A stretch of DNA of 64,000 nucleotides from contig CM048552.1 of assembly GCA_026413225.1 (NCBI GenBank), forward strand, positions 25,347,001 to 25,411,000, written 5' to 3'. Both the position numbers and the translations under genes were made by a program. The DNA is from Otis tarda (lineage: Eukaryota; Chordata; Aves; Otidiformes; Otididae). The notes under the pieces are model-generated. The model saw only the letters and a program-made list of their open reading frames with translations, did no database searches and was not told the origin of the DNA. Of this stretch, positions 38,780 through 52,010 are shown piece by piece (within the stretch, counting starts at the first letter, position 1; the number at the start of each line of letters is the position of its first letter).

Positions 38780-41700
38780 AAAGTTTAAAAGGGTTGAGAA
38801 AACCATTATGGGAATTCATTGAAACAAAAATCCATTAGCAAGTAGTAAATACAGAGACATCATTTCTAAATAACAAAACTCCTAGAGCTACTGATATCAT
38901 AGCATAGCAGAAAATTCTGGGGATATATAACTGCATACTTGCATCCAGTTGCTACTTCCCTTCACATCCTGTTGGGATCAACGTACAGGCCTGAATGTGC
39001 TTTTGGGTGGCCTCTTCTATGTTCTTTCATAGAGAAAATTTCTTCAAACAAGCCAAAGTGGCATGGAATCAGAAGTCTTCTTGTTGCTTTGGTGTCTTTA
39101 TAATTTTACAATCATGTATTCTATATAGGGAAGTTTCTTAAAATTGATATTTTTAAGAGAACTGATTGGCTGGGTGGTACTGTGTAAACTTTCTTCCTTG
39201 TTCTTACTTGTGTATTGTCGTCAAGAGGCAACCAGGAGTATAAAAGTACTTTCTTTACTCTAACTTTCAATAAAACAATCAATCACCTGCATTTGTCATT
39301 CTGCACTGGTAGGTTTTCCAAGGCAGAATAACTCTATCAGAATATTAGACTGGCCTTATTGTCTTGGACCAAATGTTCATCTAACCTGGTATCATGTTCC
39401 CCCTGTGGCCAGCAGCAAATGACTGAGAAAGTTTATAAGAACAGTCTTTCTCAGCACTCTTCCAGCCTCCACCCATCTGCAGAGCAAGGACTTCCTGAGA
39501 CAGATACGGACCTCTGCATATACTAACATTCGATGCAATAGAATTTCTCTTTCACAAACCTGTCCAGGAGTGCCTAAAATGCACAATGACACGTAACTAA
39601 TTACAGTTCATGGAAACAAGCCATAACAGTTCCTTTGCTGTGTGAGAATGGAAATTAATGCCTGGCATTATTCCTACATTCCTTAGAGTTGCAAGAGATG
39701 CAATGAAGACAGTCTGCATCCACTGATACAGGCAGCATCATGTTTTTCTGCTGTTGTATATTGGATGGAAAGAGAAGTGGTATTCATTGGTTCCAATGTC
39801 TGCGTGAAGTCTGGTAGACTAAAAGGGAATTTTCCTATGTATGAGGGCATGAAGTGTCAAAATTTTAATCCAGAAGGAAGTCACATGGTTCCCAATAAAA
39901 AGCTTTTTATTTCTGCAATGTGGGGAGAGACTGCTATTTCAAAGACTGTGTATTAATTCCAGGAACGTAACTGCGTTTTCCCCACTGTTGCTTAAATTGT
40001 ATTCTAGTACTTTTCAGTCTGGACTGCTCTTGTCTCTGCTTTAGCACAACTAAGAATAATTTTTTTTTCTACCAAGTATGCCAAGCATTTTGAAATCTTT
40101 ATGGTCAGCGTAGTCTCTGTTCATTGTCGGCTAAGTTCAGTCATTGCATCCACAGAAACTTTACCTCATAGAACTGCCTGAAAACAGCAAACTGATATAT
40201 ATATTATTCTGAATTGTCCTTTACAATGAGTACTTTTGTCAGACTTGCAAGTATGTTCAGAGCCCTTATTTCTGATAGTCACAGATTTATTCCAATTTTC
40301 TGTGAATGTCACATTATCTATTTTTCATGATGCCTAGGTACAGAAAGCCTCTTTCATTTCACATATTTTCAGGCAAATAATAGCAACACCTATGTTTGGA
40401 CTCTTGACACTGTAGGGATCCAGTATAGTTAATGGAAACAGAAGGGCACTTCCAAAGAGTAATTTGCAAAGCTCTGAATATTAAATATGCCCCAAGTAGG
40501 TTACACTGGGTCCATACAAAGTACAAGGGAAGCATGGTCACTGAAAGTGGCATAGAGGAGTTGCAAAGGCAAACATATTTAATTTGCTGTTTCCCTTTGA
40601 AATATTTTCTTTTACATTTTTTTAATTCATGGATGCTTTGCATATTTTGACACATGGAGTGAAAAGCCTGAACAGCTTTGCAGGCTTTTGAACTGCATTT
40701 TTCAATGTCCGGAAGATGAGGACTGGTGTGAGGCTTTCCTGAATGTTTCTTCTCTGCGTTGGGACCTCGGGTTCTGAATAGCTCTTGTTCTTGTCCTCCT
40801 GGGTTTCCCTCCCATGGAAGCTAATGCAACAGTGCTAACAGCCCTCACTGACTGTCTTGTGAGTTACCTGAAGTAACCGGGAGTTACCTGAAGTCTGTAA
40901 AGCACTACTCAAGTGTCAAACAATGTTTCTATTAAGAAAATAATAAGATGTAAGCTAGGACTTGTTAAACTGATTTGTTCCAAAACTTCAGTGATGTTTT
41001 AAAGTAGTGGTTTTGACTGAATTATTGTCAGAATTTTCTGACAAATCCAACTATCAAGTATTTTTAAAAGTAGTTTTAAAATATAGCTTTCTGAATACAT
41101 CTTCTGTGTGCACAAATTGAAGGAAAGTGCTAGGCTAACTCATTGTCATAACTTCTGTGCTTCATTTCAAGTCACGGATAGGGATACCAGGTGTAACATA
41201 TTTCCTCATGCCTTTGGTTGACGAGATATACCTCTTTATACTAATCCATCATAACTTTAAAATACCTACTAGTGATGATGACAACAAATTTTATGAAAAT
41301 ACTTAAACTGACAATCTTTAGGACAGAAATAGATGCATCTTGTTCTGCTTATATATGTTATTACAAAAAAAAAAAGTAGCCCTGCTGAGGTCTATATTCT
41401 TTATGAAATTAAAGTTATCTCAATTCGGAAGTAACTTTCTAGATGGTGAAAAGAAATACATAACCAGCCAGAGATAACCAAAGCCAAGTATCATTCCTGA
41501 AAGAGTTCACTACTCTTATAAACCTCAGCCACTCTTCCCAAAACGGAGCTCCTTTGAACACTGGGCCTCCAGGATTGGCGTTTCTTCAGTTGGCAGCTGA
41601 GTTCATTGATTTGTTTTACACCAGTGTGACACTGAGCAGGGTGTTTTGACTGATTCCATCAGTAGCAGTCTATGAGCTAAAAAGAAAAGTAGATTTTTCA

Positions 41701-44700
41701 TATTAACAGGTCCTTGGCCATTTAGGCTTTCTAGATCGCAATTGATATCACTGCCTGTCTGGGAAAAGGGTCACCAGTTTTTCTAATTGCAGTGAGGTGG
41801 AGAGGTGTCCAGATGCTTCTGGATGCTCAGGATGCTTCTGAGTTGATTAAGGTCTGGCAGTGTAAATAACTTTTTCCACAGACAAACCACAGGCTCAAGA
41901 GAGAGTGCTGCAACTGAAACTTTTTTTATTACATCAACATTAGCATTTAAATTCTTTTTTTTTCACTTTTAAAACCAATCTTGCAGTTGTTCCTGCTTAC
42001 TGTGCTTTGTTTCACATCACGGAACAGTTTGTGTTCACAGAGTGTTATTCTTTTACATGAAATTAAAGCAAGATATAAGCTCCAGGTTTGCACCCGTGTA
42101 TACTGCAACCACGGGTAGCTATTCAGTCCGTGGGTCAGACCAGAGTAAGCTACATCAGAAAGCGCAGAGTGGATGTCTGCTCCTCAGCACCAGCAGTTTC
42201 ACAGCTGAGCTGCATTCCCTGTTTACGTTATGGTTAAAGTACATTACAATCAGAGCACTTTCTACATTTATGTTGCATCTGAAGGATTTAATTCTTTTGT
42301 TGCATGGAATTCTCTCAAGGCTAAAGGATGGGTTTTTTTGTCTTGGCAAACATTCGCGCTTTACATACCAAATATGTTTCATGATATGACATAAATTGGA
42401 TTAATAATTCTCAAGTTGCCATTACAGTTACTTCACAGGTTCCATAAGTACTGGCATGCATATTCACAAATGATGAAGCGCTCTGGAGTGCAGTAAGATA
42501 TCATTGTTAAAGAATCTGGGGATATCTGATCTTCCAGCATAGCAATAACCATTTATACTGTAAGTGAAAAGTTGTTTAGGGGGAAAAAAATCCTCACATG
42601 TTTTCCTGTTTGTATTATGAGTACCTTGCTCATTGGAATAAATGGAACTGTTTTCTGTGGCTGTGGTGTTTGTATTACTTGACATTCTTCAACATTTCTT
42701 TATCCTTAGCAGGCATAATTACAGTAGAAGTTTAGGCTGATTTTTTTCCATTCCATCTGTTGAAGGCTTATTTAGTTCTCTTTCTCAAGAGCACAGAGAG
42801 TACTAAAATGAATTGGAGAATGTTTACAGCTAGGTTTCTTATGACCCGGGTCATATTGTTGTCTTGAATCAGTTTTCTCTCTCGTCCTCAACTGAAGACA
42901 AAAAAAAATGGCTTAATCTTGCGGGGTTAAATAAAAGAAGGAATGTGGTGCAGGGAAGATTCCTTTTATGCAGGCGTGCAGGGATGACTGAAAGTGCCTG
43001 TGGGCATTTGGTCCCCATTGGCTCGCACAGCGAATGCAATGATGCCCACAGATAGCCTGTATTGTTGTCAGTTAAATGGGATCATGAGTGTCTGAAAGGT
43101 GTTTGAGAATGAACTGAAAATCATTTTCACAAGTGGATGATTACTTCTGCCACATGTTAACCGAACTCTATCAGAGTGGCCCAGATTTTTGAGACTGCAT
43201 TAATTGCTCTTTCAACCTTGACTGAGGTTTCTCTTTAAGAAAGGCCTTTGCTGGACTAAACTGCTACACATATTGATTTTTCTTTCTATATTTTTTTTCA
43301 TTGTTTGTGATAAATGAAGCCTTTTACAAGTAGAGAATTTATCATTCAAGATGTAGATAGATTGCTTCATTCCTTAGAATAAAAAGGCTGGTCTAAAAAT
43401 GATCTCTGTAGAAGTAATAAGTCCTTTCTCATTTCTCCAGCAGTGAATAGCTCCAGTATTCCACACTCAATTATGTTTTTGAGCTATTCATTAGTGCTGA
43501 TTTTTTCATCAAAAAGTAGAACCCTGCACTCTCGCAGCGTGGACTTAGAGCAAATAAGCTGCCATCTTCTTTCCTGTGTATGCCATCACATAATTGAAAC
43601 TGAACCATAATATTTATCAATACGATTTTGCATTTTTGTCACACAAGGAAAAATATTCAACCTTTATATATTTAAAATATAGTGGTGCTCAGACTTTTTA
43701 AAGAAAATAGTTGTTCAGTTTGTTTGTTCTATTTCTGATGGAGAAAATGATACTGACTGAGACAATATGATATATAAAACATTTTTATCCAGGTGGCTCT
43801 GTATTTTGTAGTGGAAATGTAATTGCCTGTATTTTTATTTGTTTTCCAGGAAAATGCACTTTAAATATTAAATGTTTCTTTTTTCTGCCATATTGTAAGC
43901 ATTGTGAGGTATAATCAGGTAAATCTGTGACTTCATACAAATCCAGTTTTTGCTTTTTAATTTGGGAGTGAGTGAAGAGAAAGAACGCACTACTGAATAA
44001 TGTTTGAGAAAAGGAAATTGTAGAACTGTTTTTAAGAGCAAAAGTGTCAGGAAAGTGATTACATGGTTTGTACATTTGGCTGCATTTTCATATTGCTACA
44101 AAACTGTGTTAGAAAATCTTTACATTGGTGTAGCACTTAACGACTCAACGTTTTTGGTCAAGGTCCTATTTTCTATGTGCTGTATAAAAGCAGGTGTATT
44201 AGTCTTAAGTTACTGGAAATTATGTGTGTAATATGAAAAGACTGAAGGAGGCAACCAAGCATATACTTGCTAACTGTAAATATGCTTTATAATGTGCACA
44301 TGTACAGATATAGATGTTATGTATACATATCTTATTTATTATATTAATATATTTTTACAGAATAAAACTCTGCCATCTGTATCTGTTTCTACGTAAATTA
44401 GAAAACCAATCTTTCCTAACTTCTTGTCAGTCTGCTTATTAAACAGTCTCAAAACATGGTCTTAAGAAGTCAAAATAAATCTATTTAGTAATAAGCAATT
44501 ACTATTTCAGTGCTCAGATACAGGGGAACTATTTCAGTATCTTCCTTCTCAGTGTATGGCTGAACTGTAACAATTCAAGAATTATTTTAGATTATCTCAA
44601 CTCTGGAACCCAAATTAGAGTGAAAAAAATTGTAGCAAATGGTGTGGTTAATTTTTAGAAATATAGAGTTAACTGCTTCTGAATATCAGTTTCTTCTTTG

Positions 44701-45187
44701 TATTGCACAGTATTTTATCTAAAGAAAGGCACAGTGTTTGAAGGAATGGCTGTTATATGTTTCTTGTTGCCGCTGAGGGTTTTTAAAACAGCTGAAGAAT
44801 TAATTCTATGCATCTTGTGCACATGTTTTTGGATGGAGGGAAGCGACAGGGCTTGTAGATGAATAGAGGTAGACTTATGGGTAGCGAAATAGCAGGCTGC
44901 AGTTCTGTAAGCTTGTGACTGTGAGGGTCTGGTCTGGTTTGTGGTGCTGACATATACCTGAGACCTGTGAAAAAGTATGCAATTCCTCATCTTAAAAATA
45001 AAACATTCTTCAACTTAGCTTTAGGACTTAATTCACTTTGGATTCTGTTGACTTCTTAATTTTCGTCTCCAGTTGAGAAACTCAAGTGTCATTTAATTCT
45101 GGAACTGGATTTTGTAGACTTCTCCTGTTCTAGACATGAACTGCAGTTTCTACAAATCCTAGATATTACTGTTCAAATTTAACAAGG

Positions 45188-45212
45188 TTCTTAGGTCCTT
45201 GGGACCTAAGAA
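45188..45212. repeat. Perfect hairpin, 11-bp stem with 3-nt loop
   Basis: TTCTTAGGTCC, loop TTG, then GGACCTAAGAA: a perfect 11-bp inverted repeat inside the 26-kb intron. It is too short for a microRNA precursor. The flanking bases extend the pairing little. Confidence 0.75.
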
Positions 45213-47557
45213 AGAGAAGTTCAAACAAGATTCTAGGAGTCTATAGGTTGTTTGGCTCCTTCTGGGTGTAAATGTTAGGCTTTTGAGTAAGAATTAATCT
45301 CCTCATCTTTCAGGAGCATGCACACTTAAGATGAGCAGAGGACACATCCCTTGCAAATGGCTGAAACTTTCTACATTAGAAACAACCTGTCACCATTAGA
45401 GATGGCACTGGAAGAGGGATTAATAACATAAGATTATAGCTGTGTATTTATAGTTATTTGCAAAACCAAGTACCATAAAGCTTTTCATTTTTACACTGTA
45501 ACTTGTGATAGTTCTGCCTGTACTGCAGGACCATATGTGGTATATTTTGTATGAAAAGTTATTTTAAATGTTCTTTTAAGTCCTCTTGTTTTCAAAGCAC
45601 TTTTCCATACCAGACACAGTTAATAATGGAAAAGAATTACTTAAACCTGGTGTATCTAGGGTTGACTTAACTCATTTTCTGCCATGTTCCTGTCATAATG
45701 TAAAGTCACTGCTGCTGATGATACCAGGATTAATCTTGACTCTGAGGAATCTTCTGTTACTCTGTGTCTCCTTTAAAGTCATTTAAGACATGCCAAGAGG
45801 GTGGGAACATGGTCAGGATGTCTTTGTACTGTAACATTTATGTGCCTATCACTCTGTGAGGTAGATGTTTCCTCAGTTGCAAAACATTACAAACTTTCAA
45901 ATAAACCCTAGTAGGCCCTTTTGTGGTACCCTTTCTGACTAACTCTTACTCCTTTCCTTTCTTTTCATTGAATTTATAATAATCACAGAGTTAAGAGGTT
46001 AAAAGGAGTGTGGCAGGACCTGGACTTTTCAAAGGAAGCTACATCAACTGGTAATCGTGTACACAAAGCCAATTGTCTTCTCTCAAGCAAATGAAAAGCA
46101 GAGTAACCAAGTGAGGCAGAGCTTCAACACAGGTGTAGCAGGAGCTGAAGGGCAAGATATTGGTGTCGTAGTAATGAGGGAGCCGCTATGTAATCTGACA
46201 AAACACCATGGTTAATAAGCACTACACTGAACATTCATGTTAGACAAAAACTTATCCTTTGTGATTCTTAAAGTGGGAAAGAACGTTCTTGAGTGTATGC
46301 CCAGGACGGGTGGGAAAAGGTCTTGCCTGTATCTTAGTTGCCTGTTTCACACGAGGTGTTGGTTTACTGCTCTGTTTTTCAACTGAGTTAAAAACCACCA
46401 GGCAACAAAGCCCCAGAAGTGGTCAAAAAGCAGAGGGCAAAACTTAAGCTCTTACCACAAATGCACCTGTCCATCTACCAATCACCCAACCAACCATCTC
46501 CAATCCTAGTTTTTGGAACTTCTCCGTAATATATGCACCAGCATCCTCTGGAGAGTGCCCTGTGAAGCCAGCATTCATTGGCCTGGACAATTTGGATCTT
46601 TGTTCTGCCTTTGACCTGTCTAGTTGTACTAGATGTCCTTGATAGAAGCTGGCCAGCAGGAAGGGACATCTCATAAGTAATATTTTGCTCTTCTGTCAGA
46701 TTTTAAGTGGTTTTAAGGTTTTAAGCAGATCCTTACCACTCATAAGCTCTTGCTTGCAATCCCAAAGCTCATCCTTTTCCTCTTGCTGTCTTTGTTAACA
46801 GCAGTGCAACATGACCACGGTGACAGAAAAAAATGTCACTATAATGCCATAAAACTTGCTGCAATTCTTGGGTAATGAGGGTGCTTCCCCTCCCACCGAA
46901 TAGTATCAGCGTCTTTGGTTTTGTCATCTCACTGGTTGATACTCCTGATTACATTGTCTGGTTCAAAGCCCGGAAACTGCCACAGTGACAAGGAGTTTTT
47001 TGTAATCTAAGAGTCTTTACAGTGAAGTACTTCTTTTGGGGAAATTAGATTCTAGTTTACTCTGGAAAAAAAAAATTAATCTTGTGTGTCTGCTGGCATG
47101 TTGTTATTTGAGCATTTTCCCAAACTGACGCTGTGACTGACTTCTCACAGACTAGAGAAACACCGGCAAATCTATGGAAACCAAATGGAAAAAAAAAAAA
47201 GTATTGGGAAGTTTAACTTTTCTAACATTCAGTATTTCTGTGTAGTCAAGTGCGTTCTACTTTATGCTATTTTTTTCTGTTTTCAGACGCAATTGGTAAA
47301 ATATAAGTGATAAGCAGGTTAGTCTTCTCAAACATGAGATCTTTGGTTTCTGCTTTTTGTCTTATTTTGAGTGAAAAGGAGTATCTTTGGATTTTTATGG
47401 TCTGAATAAATAGAAGAAAAAATCACTTATTAGATGTGACAATACTGAAGAAGCAGCTCCGTAGGTAGAGATAATTTATACTCATTTGTATTGGGCCCTC
47501 CTAATATCATGGTTCATATTAATGGAAAAAGCATTCATTTTATTATTTCCTTTGCAG

Positions 47558-47624
47558 ATACTTGTATGCTCTAGGACAGAAGGTTTGGAAGCGGTGGAAA
47601 AAACGCTACTTTGTTCTTGTTCAG
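47558..47624 (+). CDS. CADPS2: CADPS2 exon 3 of 7 in window (PH domain, first strands)
   Basis: This 67-nt exon lies between acceptor TTTGCAG (47551-47557) and donor GTTGGT (47625). The first base completes Gly, and 22 codons follow: [18 protein letters not shown] then VLVQ. This is strands 1 and 2 of the PH domain. The strongly basic KVWKRWKKR loop between them is the usual place for phosphoinositide contact, and the CAPS PH domain is known to bind PI(4,5)P2 at the plasma membrane. YALGQ is the CADPS2 form, against WAIGK or similar in CADPS. The donor GTTGGT is weaker than the other donors in the gene (T instead of A at position +3). The exon ends in phase 0. Confidence 0.97.
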
Positions 47625-50600
47625 GTTGGTAGTCTGCCATGAAATGTCATTAAAAAGTAGTCTTGGACTCTCAGTTTTCTTACATACAGTTTCTGGAGTC
47701 GTTAGTAGATCAGTATCTTCAGGCAACATATGCAGCACTACTCCAAGCTTCTTACAACATAGAGACATCCAGGGTATTTCTTTTTTTTGTTGAATTTACA
47801 TATGTAGTATACAGAAACATTACTGAGTTTTACATATATATAATTGAGTCCCTACACTGAGCAATGTTTCAAGTGAAATCTAGGAATTTCTGAATGAAAT
47901 TGTTGTGGCCTTGAAACATTCCGCTGACAGCTTTCTAGCATCACTCAATTTAAAATGAAGTTATATTTCACAAAGTGGATTGTACTTACTGTTTCATTTA
48001 TTCTATCTCAACAAAGATTTCCTGCCTTTGTAATTAAAGTAACAGTAGTTGCTATTAAGAACTTTTTCTAAATATTTTTTGAATAATGCTATTTTTTATT
48101 CTTCCTTGCAGTATTAAATAGGGTAAAATTATGTAGTTGTTACAAAAACCCTAGTGTAGCAATTTTTCTTGGCCATAAAAATGTTCTGAGCTGATATTTG
48201 ATAACTTTTCATCCAAACCTAGAACTGTATTTTCACATGCTAGTGAATGGGGACATTAACATGACATTAATAGACTAGGAATAGAAAAGTAGATTTTGAG
48301 TGGTCAAAACTGAGAAATGCGTTATTTTTGTGAAACAATTATTTTTGTCTTTGGAAAAATCATTATTTTCTGCTTGTGCTTCAGATTGCAGTTACAAATT
48401 TGGTGTTCTTCTTGTGTCAGTTCAGAGGATGCTATTCTTCTGTGTCCTTTTTTTTGTTGACAGAAAACTGTTAAAATGGGAGTCTCCATGAATGTCTTAC
48501 AAAGGATAAAGCCTGTTAACGGGGCTTTTCTAAGAATGAAGGCTTCTAAAACTACTTTACAGAAAGTCTGATTCCTTTCCCTACCACTCTCAGTCACACT
48601 CACCTGGTCTCCTCCTGCTCTTAAATGATGAAAATTATAAGGATGTACCAAACAAATAAACTGAACAAGGTCTTTAATTAAAGTTAAAAGCTGAGAGTAT
48701 TTGCATATTATTCTTGCTAAGCTTGATGTCAATACAATGTTCTCCCTGGCTTCAATGGGAATTGGCTTGCATGTTGATAATCAGTGAGTAATAGTTGTAA
48801 GGCTGAACAGTATCTTCTGGAAAGTCTACTGAATTCATTTGCATCCTAATTTTATCAAGGTCCTCTGTGAAGAGATTAGGACTTTTTGTGACTTTATTAA
48901 GATTTGTGAAGATTGGTAAGATCTCCATATAGGATAGCTTAAAGCATGGATGTGAAGGGAAAATTACTTACAGTTACAGGGAAAAAGAAAAAAGGCTAAA
49001 TGCTCCCTTGTCCTTCATGCTTTTCTTTAACACTCCCACTACTTCACATTCCCCCTTTTACAAAAACAAAGACCTTGTTCTCTTCCTCTAAGCCTCAGGT
49101 GTCATCTGAGTTTTACAGTGCACACCTAAGAGACCCATAATCTTTCTGTCTGTGTGATATGAAGCCACCTGGGAGACCAGTTTATTCCAGCCAAGTTAAT
49201 TTTAACTATCTTCTGCTTTCTATGCTGAAATTGAAATACTGGAGGAGAATATTACAGGAATTTTCCAACTGTGATGGGATTTAGACTTCTATTTCAGTTT
49301 AAAGCAGCTATCAATTTAATAAAGCTATATAAAAAAATACCATGTTAAATCAATATTTACTGTCCAGACAGCTCTGGCTCATTTATATAGTCCAGCCGTG
49401 ATACATACACTGACAATCAGCTGAAGTCAATATGTGTGAAATAAGCATTCACTAACGAATACCAGTGTGTTGTATTGATATATTATTGACATATTGATGA
49501 GTCTTCCTCTATAGATTAGCTTTTAGCTTACGTTAGTGAAATATTAAGGCCATGAAATTCAGTTCTAAGACAGAGGCTATCAGTACAATTTGCACATGCT
49601 TTGGAAATTTAACTCAGGTGTGAAATTAGATGAATAGTGTTGATTTTTCAGGAGCGTGATGTGAGTAATGTGCACCTTCGTTATTGATACATGTATTAGA
49701 AGTTGTTAGTGGTTTCTGAAAGAACAGCTCAGTGTTATAGGAAGTTTACAGAGTCTGTAAATTTTAACCTCTTCATTGTATTTGCTTTTCTTCCTTTTTA
49801 CAATCCAGTCACTTCTCTAAAATGTTATTCATTTCAATCTGGAAAAAGACAGGGATTTAACATGTTGGGTGAAAAGCCTCAGCTAGACATGCTGTGTTTT
49901 ACTTCATTTGCTGTCTGATAATATCTTCCTCCAGTAATCTGAATGCAGATTCACTTCTATCATTTTAATTTCATCTATTCTAATATTTGAAAAATCAGTC
50001 ATTTGTTTCATCAGTATTTTTTTTCTAAACACGCCAACCATGCAGGCTAGTTCTTGCAGCTGAACTCCTGAAGCAGGCTGCCCAGTGATGCTCTGTAGCA
50101 GGGACCACAGAGTCAGTCTCCAGGTTTGCAGTAACAGTTCCTCCCAGTGTGTTAAACAGGGTCTTTCTGCCCCGTGGGGACAGCCCCTAGTGACACTGCT
50201 CATAAGTCATGTCCACATTTCTGTGCCTATCTGTCTGTCATGCATACACAGGTTGCTCATTTTCTACTTTGTTGTTACAAAGTAGGTAGAACAGCAGGTA
50301 GTCAGGTGTTCAGATCTCTGGAAAATTATGAAGTTCGGGTAAATGCAGTTGTAGGAAGAGGATTGCCTTTTCTTCTGTCAAAAAGTACCATTTAACAAGA
50401 TGGCTTGATTCTGTTTTTGTCTGAGAATGTGTTGTACATAGTCCTGACTTTTGAGTACCCATTATTCCGTGAAGTATTGATGTTAATTTGATGAATTCTA
50501 AGGGAAAACTCCCTACAGCTCTATTAAATCTAACAATATACTAACACCCAGTTATAGATCTGTATTAAAAAGTGTGATTCCAGATTGTGTGGGTGATTCT

Positions 50601-50951
50601 CTCTATAATAACTGATAGCAACCACCAATAACCATAAGGAAAAGAGTTTAAGAGATTGTGAGTGTAAACAAACAAGGCAAGTTCTGTATTTCGTTATTTT
50701 ATTGAGACTTTTTTCCCCAACAAAGTTTTTTTGGAGTTTTTCTGTTTGTTTCTTTGGAGGAGAGACTTTAAAAGGTCTCATTTTCAAAAGAAGATGAAAT
50801 GTAAGACTGTTTGTGACATGAGTATCTTTTAATAAATTTTTCCTTTAAAATAAGAGAAAGCATTTGAAAAACATTTGAAAAAGTAAAATCAACTGCATTA
50901 TAATCTCTGTCTTGTTATAGAGGTGAGGTTAAAAATGAACAAAGACATTTT

Positions 50952-51010
50952 TAGAATCATAGAATCATAGAATAGTTTGGGTTGGAAGGGACATTTAAAG
51001 GTCAGTCTTC
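50952..51010 (-). mobile_element. CR1 LINE 3' tail stub
   Basis: AGAATCATAGAATCATAGAA followed by TAGTTTGGGTTGGAAGGGAC is the reverse complement of the extreme 3' end of CR1. Only about 60 bp survive before unrelated sequence begins. Confidence 0.85.
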
Positions 51011-51111
51011 CACAAGCTTATCTTCAAAAACATAGTGGCTGAAGAAATCTGAAAAAAATGGGCATCCTATGCATTTCCACAATTAGTGTCTGCTAGCTTC
51101 CTTTTTGATGG

Positions 51112-51239
51112 TTATAGAATTATAGAATAGTTTGGATTGGAAGGGACCTTTATGGGTCATCTAGTCCAGCAACCTGAAAGGAGCAGGGACATCTCCAACC
51201 AGATCAGGTTGCTCAGAGCCTCATCCAACCTGGCCTTGA
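51112..51239 (-). mobile_element. CR1 LINE 3' UTR fragment
   Basis: This is a second antisense CR1 3' end, 100 bp from the first. The tail TTATAGAATTATAGAATAG is followed by GGTCATCTAGTCCAGCAACC, then GGTTGCTCAGAGCCTCATCC and AACCTGGCCTTGA. CR1 similarity ends abruptly where the GC-rich block begins. Confidence 0.92.
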
Positions 51240-51550
51240 CCACAAGCCCCAGCTGTCCCTGACCGGCCCTCTTCACCCTGCCCACAGGACCCCATGTCAG
51301 CTGCCCAGGGCTGTGTGCCGCTGCCTTAGTGACTCTGTAGCAGGGCCGATCTCTAGCTCCCCACAGCCCTGCCCTGCCTAGATATGGGCCCCATTGAGGC
51401 GGGCCCACCCACGGGCCCGTGTCCCAACCCCACCTTGGCCTGTGCCCAGGGAGGTGCCTGGTGCCTGGGGCTGGGGCTACCCCAGTGCCCCTGGCTGCCC
51501 GGCTCCTGGCTAGGCTGTGGCTGCCAGGCTTTACCCTGCCAGCCCAGGGG
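51240..51550. repeat. GC-rich block of unknown nature
   Basis: About 310 bp of strongly G+C-rich sequence, in contrast with the AT-rich intron around it. It has recurring CTGCCC, CAGGG and GGTGCCTGG-type words. It starts exactly where the CR1 3' UTR homology stops and ends at CCAGCCCAGGGG before ordinary intron resumes. Open frames cross it on both strands, but their composition (Pro/Gly/Ala/Arg-rich) follows from base content. It could be a degenerate minisatellite, a 5' extension from an unusual CR1 subfamily, or a separate GC-rich insertion. I do not recognise it. Confidence 0.5.
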
Positions 51551-51898
51551 TTACTTAAAATCTTTAAATCAAAAGACAGTAATTTTCTAAAATACATACT
51601 ATTCATGAAAGCAAAACTATGGGCTCAATGCACAAACAGTGAGGTGAAATTCTGTCTTGTACGTCATGCTGGAGGACAGGCTGGCTGGTTGTAGTAGTCC
51701 TTTCTAGACTGAAAATCTGAATTTCTGAAAGTGATGGGCTAGATTTTTTTTGTGTTTATTTATATTTGGCTCTTTTTCCTTAGTACAGCCCACTTAAGTG
51801 AATCTACTAAATTTGATGTGGAAAGCTGGCACTTGGTTGTAGTTGGCTGACAGTGTCTCTCAAATTCTTATCTCCTATGAAACTGCCTTTGCTTAACT

Positions 51899-52010
51899 AA
51901 TATATTTTATATTAATATTATGTATTATTGATAATTATATATTAATAATTTTAATAATATTTCTATTACATGTTATATATTAATATTATATATTAATATA
52001 TTAATTAAAC
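51899..52010. repeat. AT-only low-complexity tract
   Basis: Roughly 110 bp made almost wholly of A and T in TATTAATAT-type repeats, with many self-complementary words. It is likely length-variable between individuals. Confidence 0.85.

Larger units (their letters stand above)
21407..47557 (+). other. CADPS2: CADPS2 intron (26 kb) between exons 2 and 3 of window
   Basis: The intron runs from donor GTAAGT to acceptor TTTGCAG. It is AT-rich and unusually poor in recognisable repeats: the one clear element is the CR1 fragment at 38217-38779. Small features are a perfect hairpin at 45188-45212 and short direct repeats at 40861-40894 (GAGTTACCTGAAGT twice). Stretches around 30050-30480 and 35150-35480 are dense in ATTA/TAAT core motifs and could be conserved non-coding elements, which I cannot test. 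I see no embedded gene. In mammals RNF133 and RNF148, single-exon genes, sit inside CADPS2; no frame of that size or RING type is present here. Confidence 0.85.

Noticed and set aside
21407-47557. Embedded RNF133/RNF148-type single-exon gene, as in mammalian CADPS2
   Set aside because: No open frame of suitable length or RING-finger Cys/His pattern on either strand.
51157-51606. 149-codon minus-strand open frame
   Set aside because: It spans a CR1 stub and the GC-rich block. Its Gly/Pro/Arg/Ala content follows base composition and no homology is evident.
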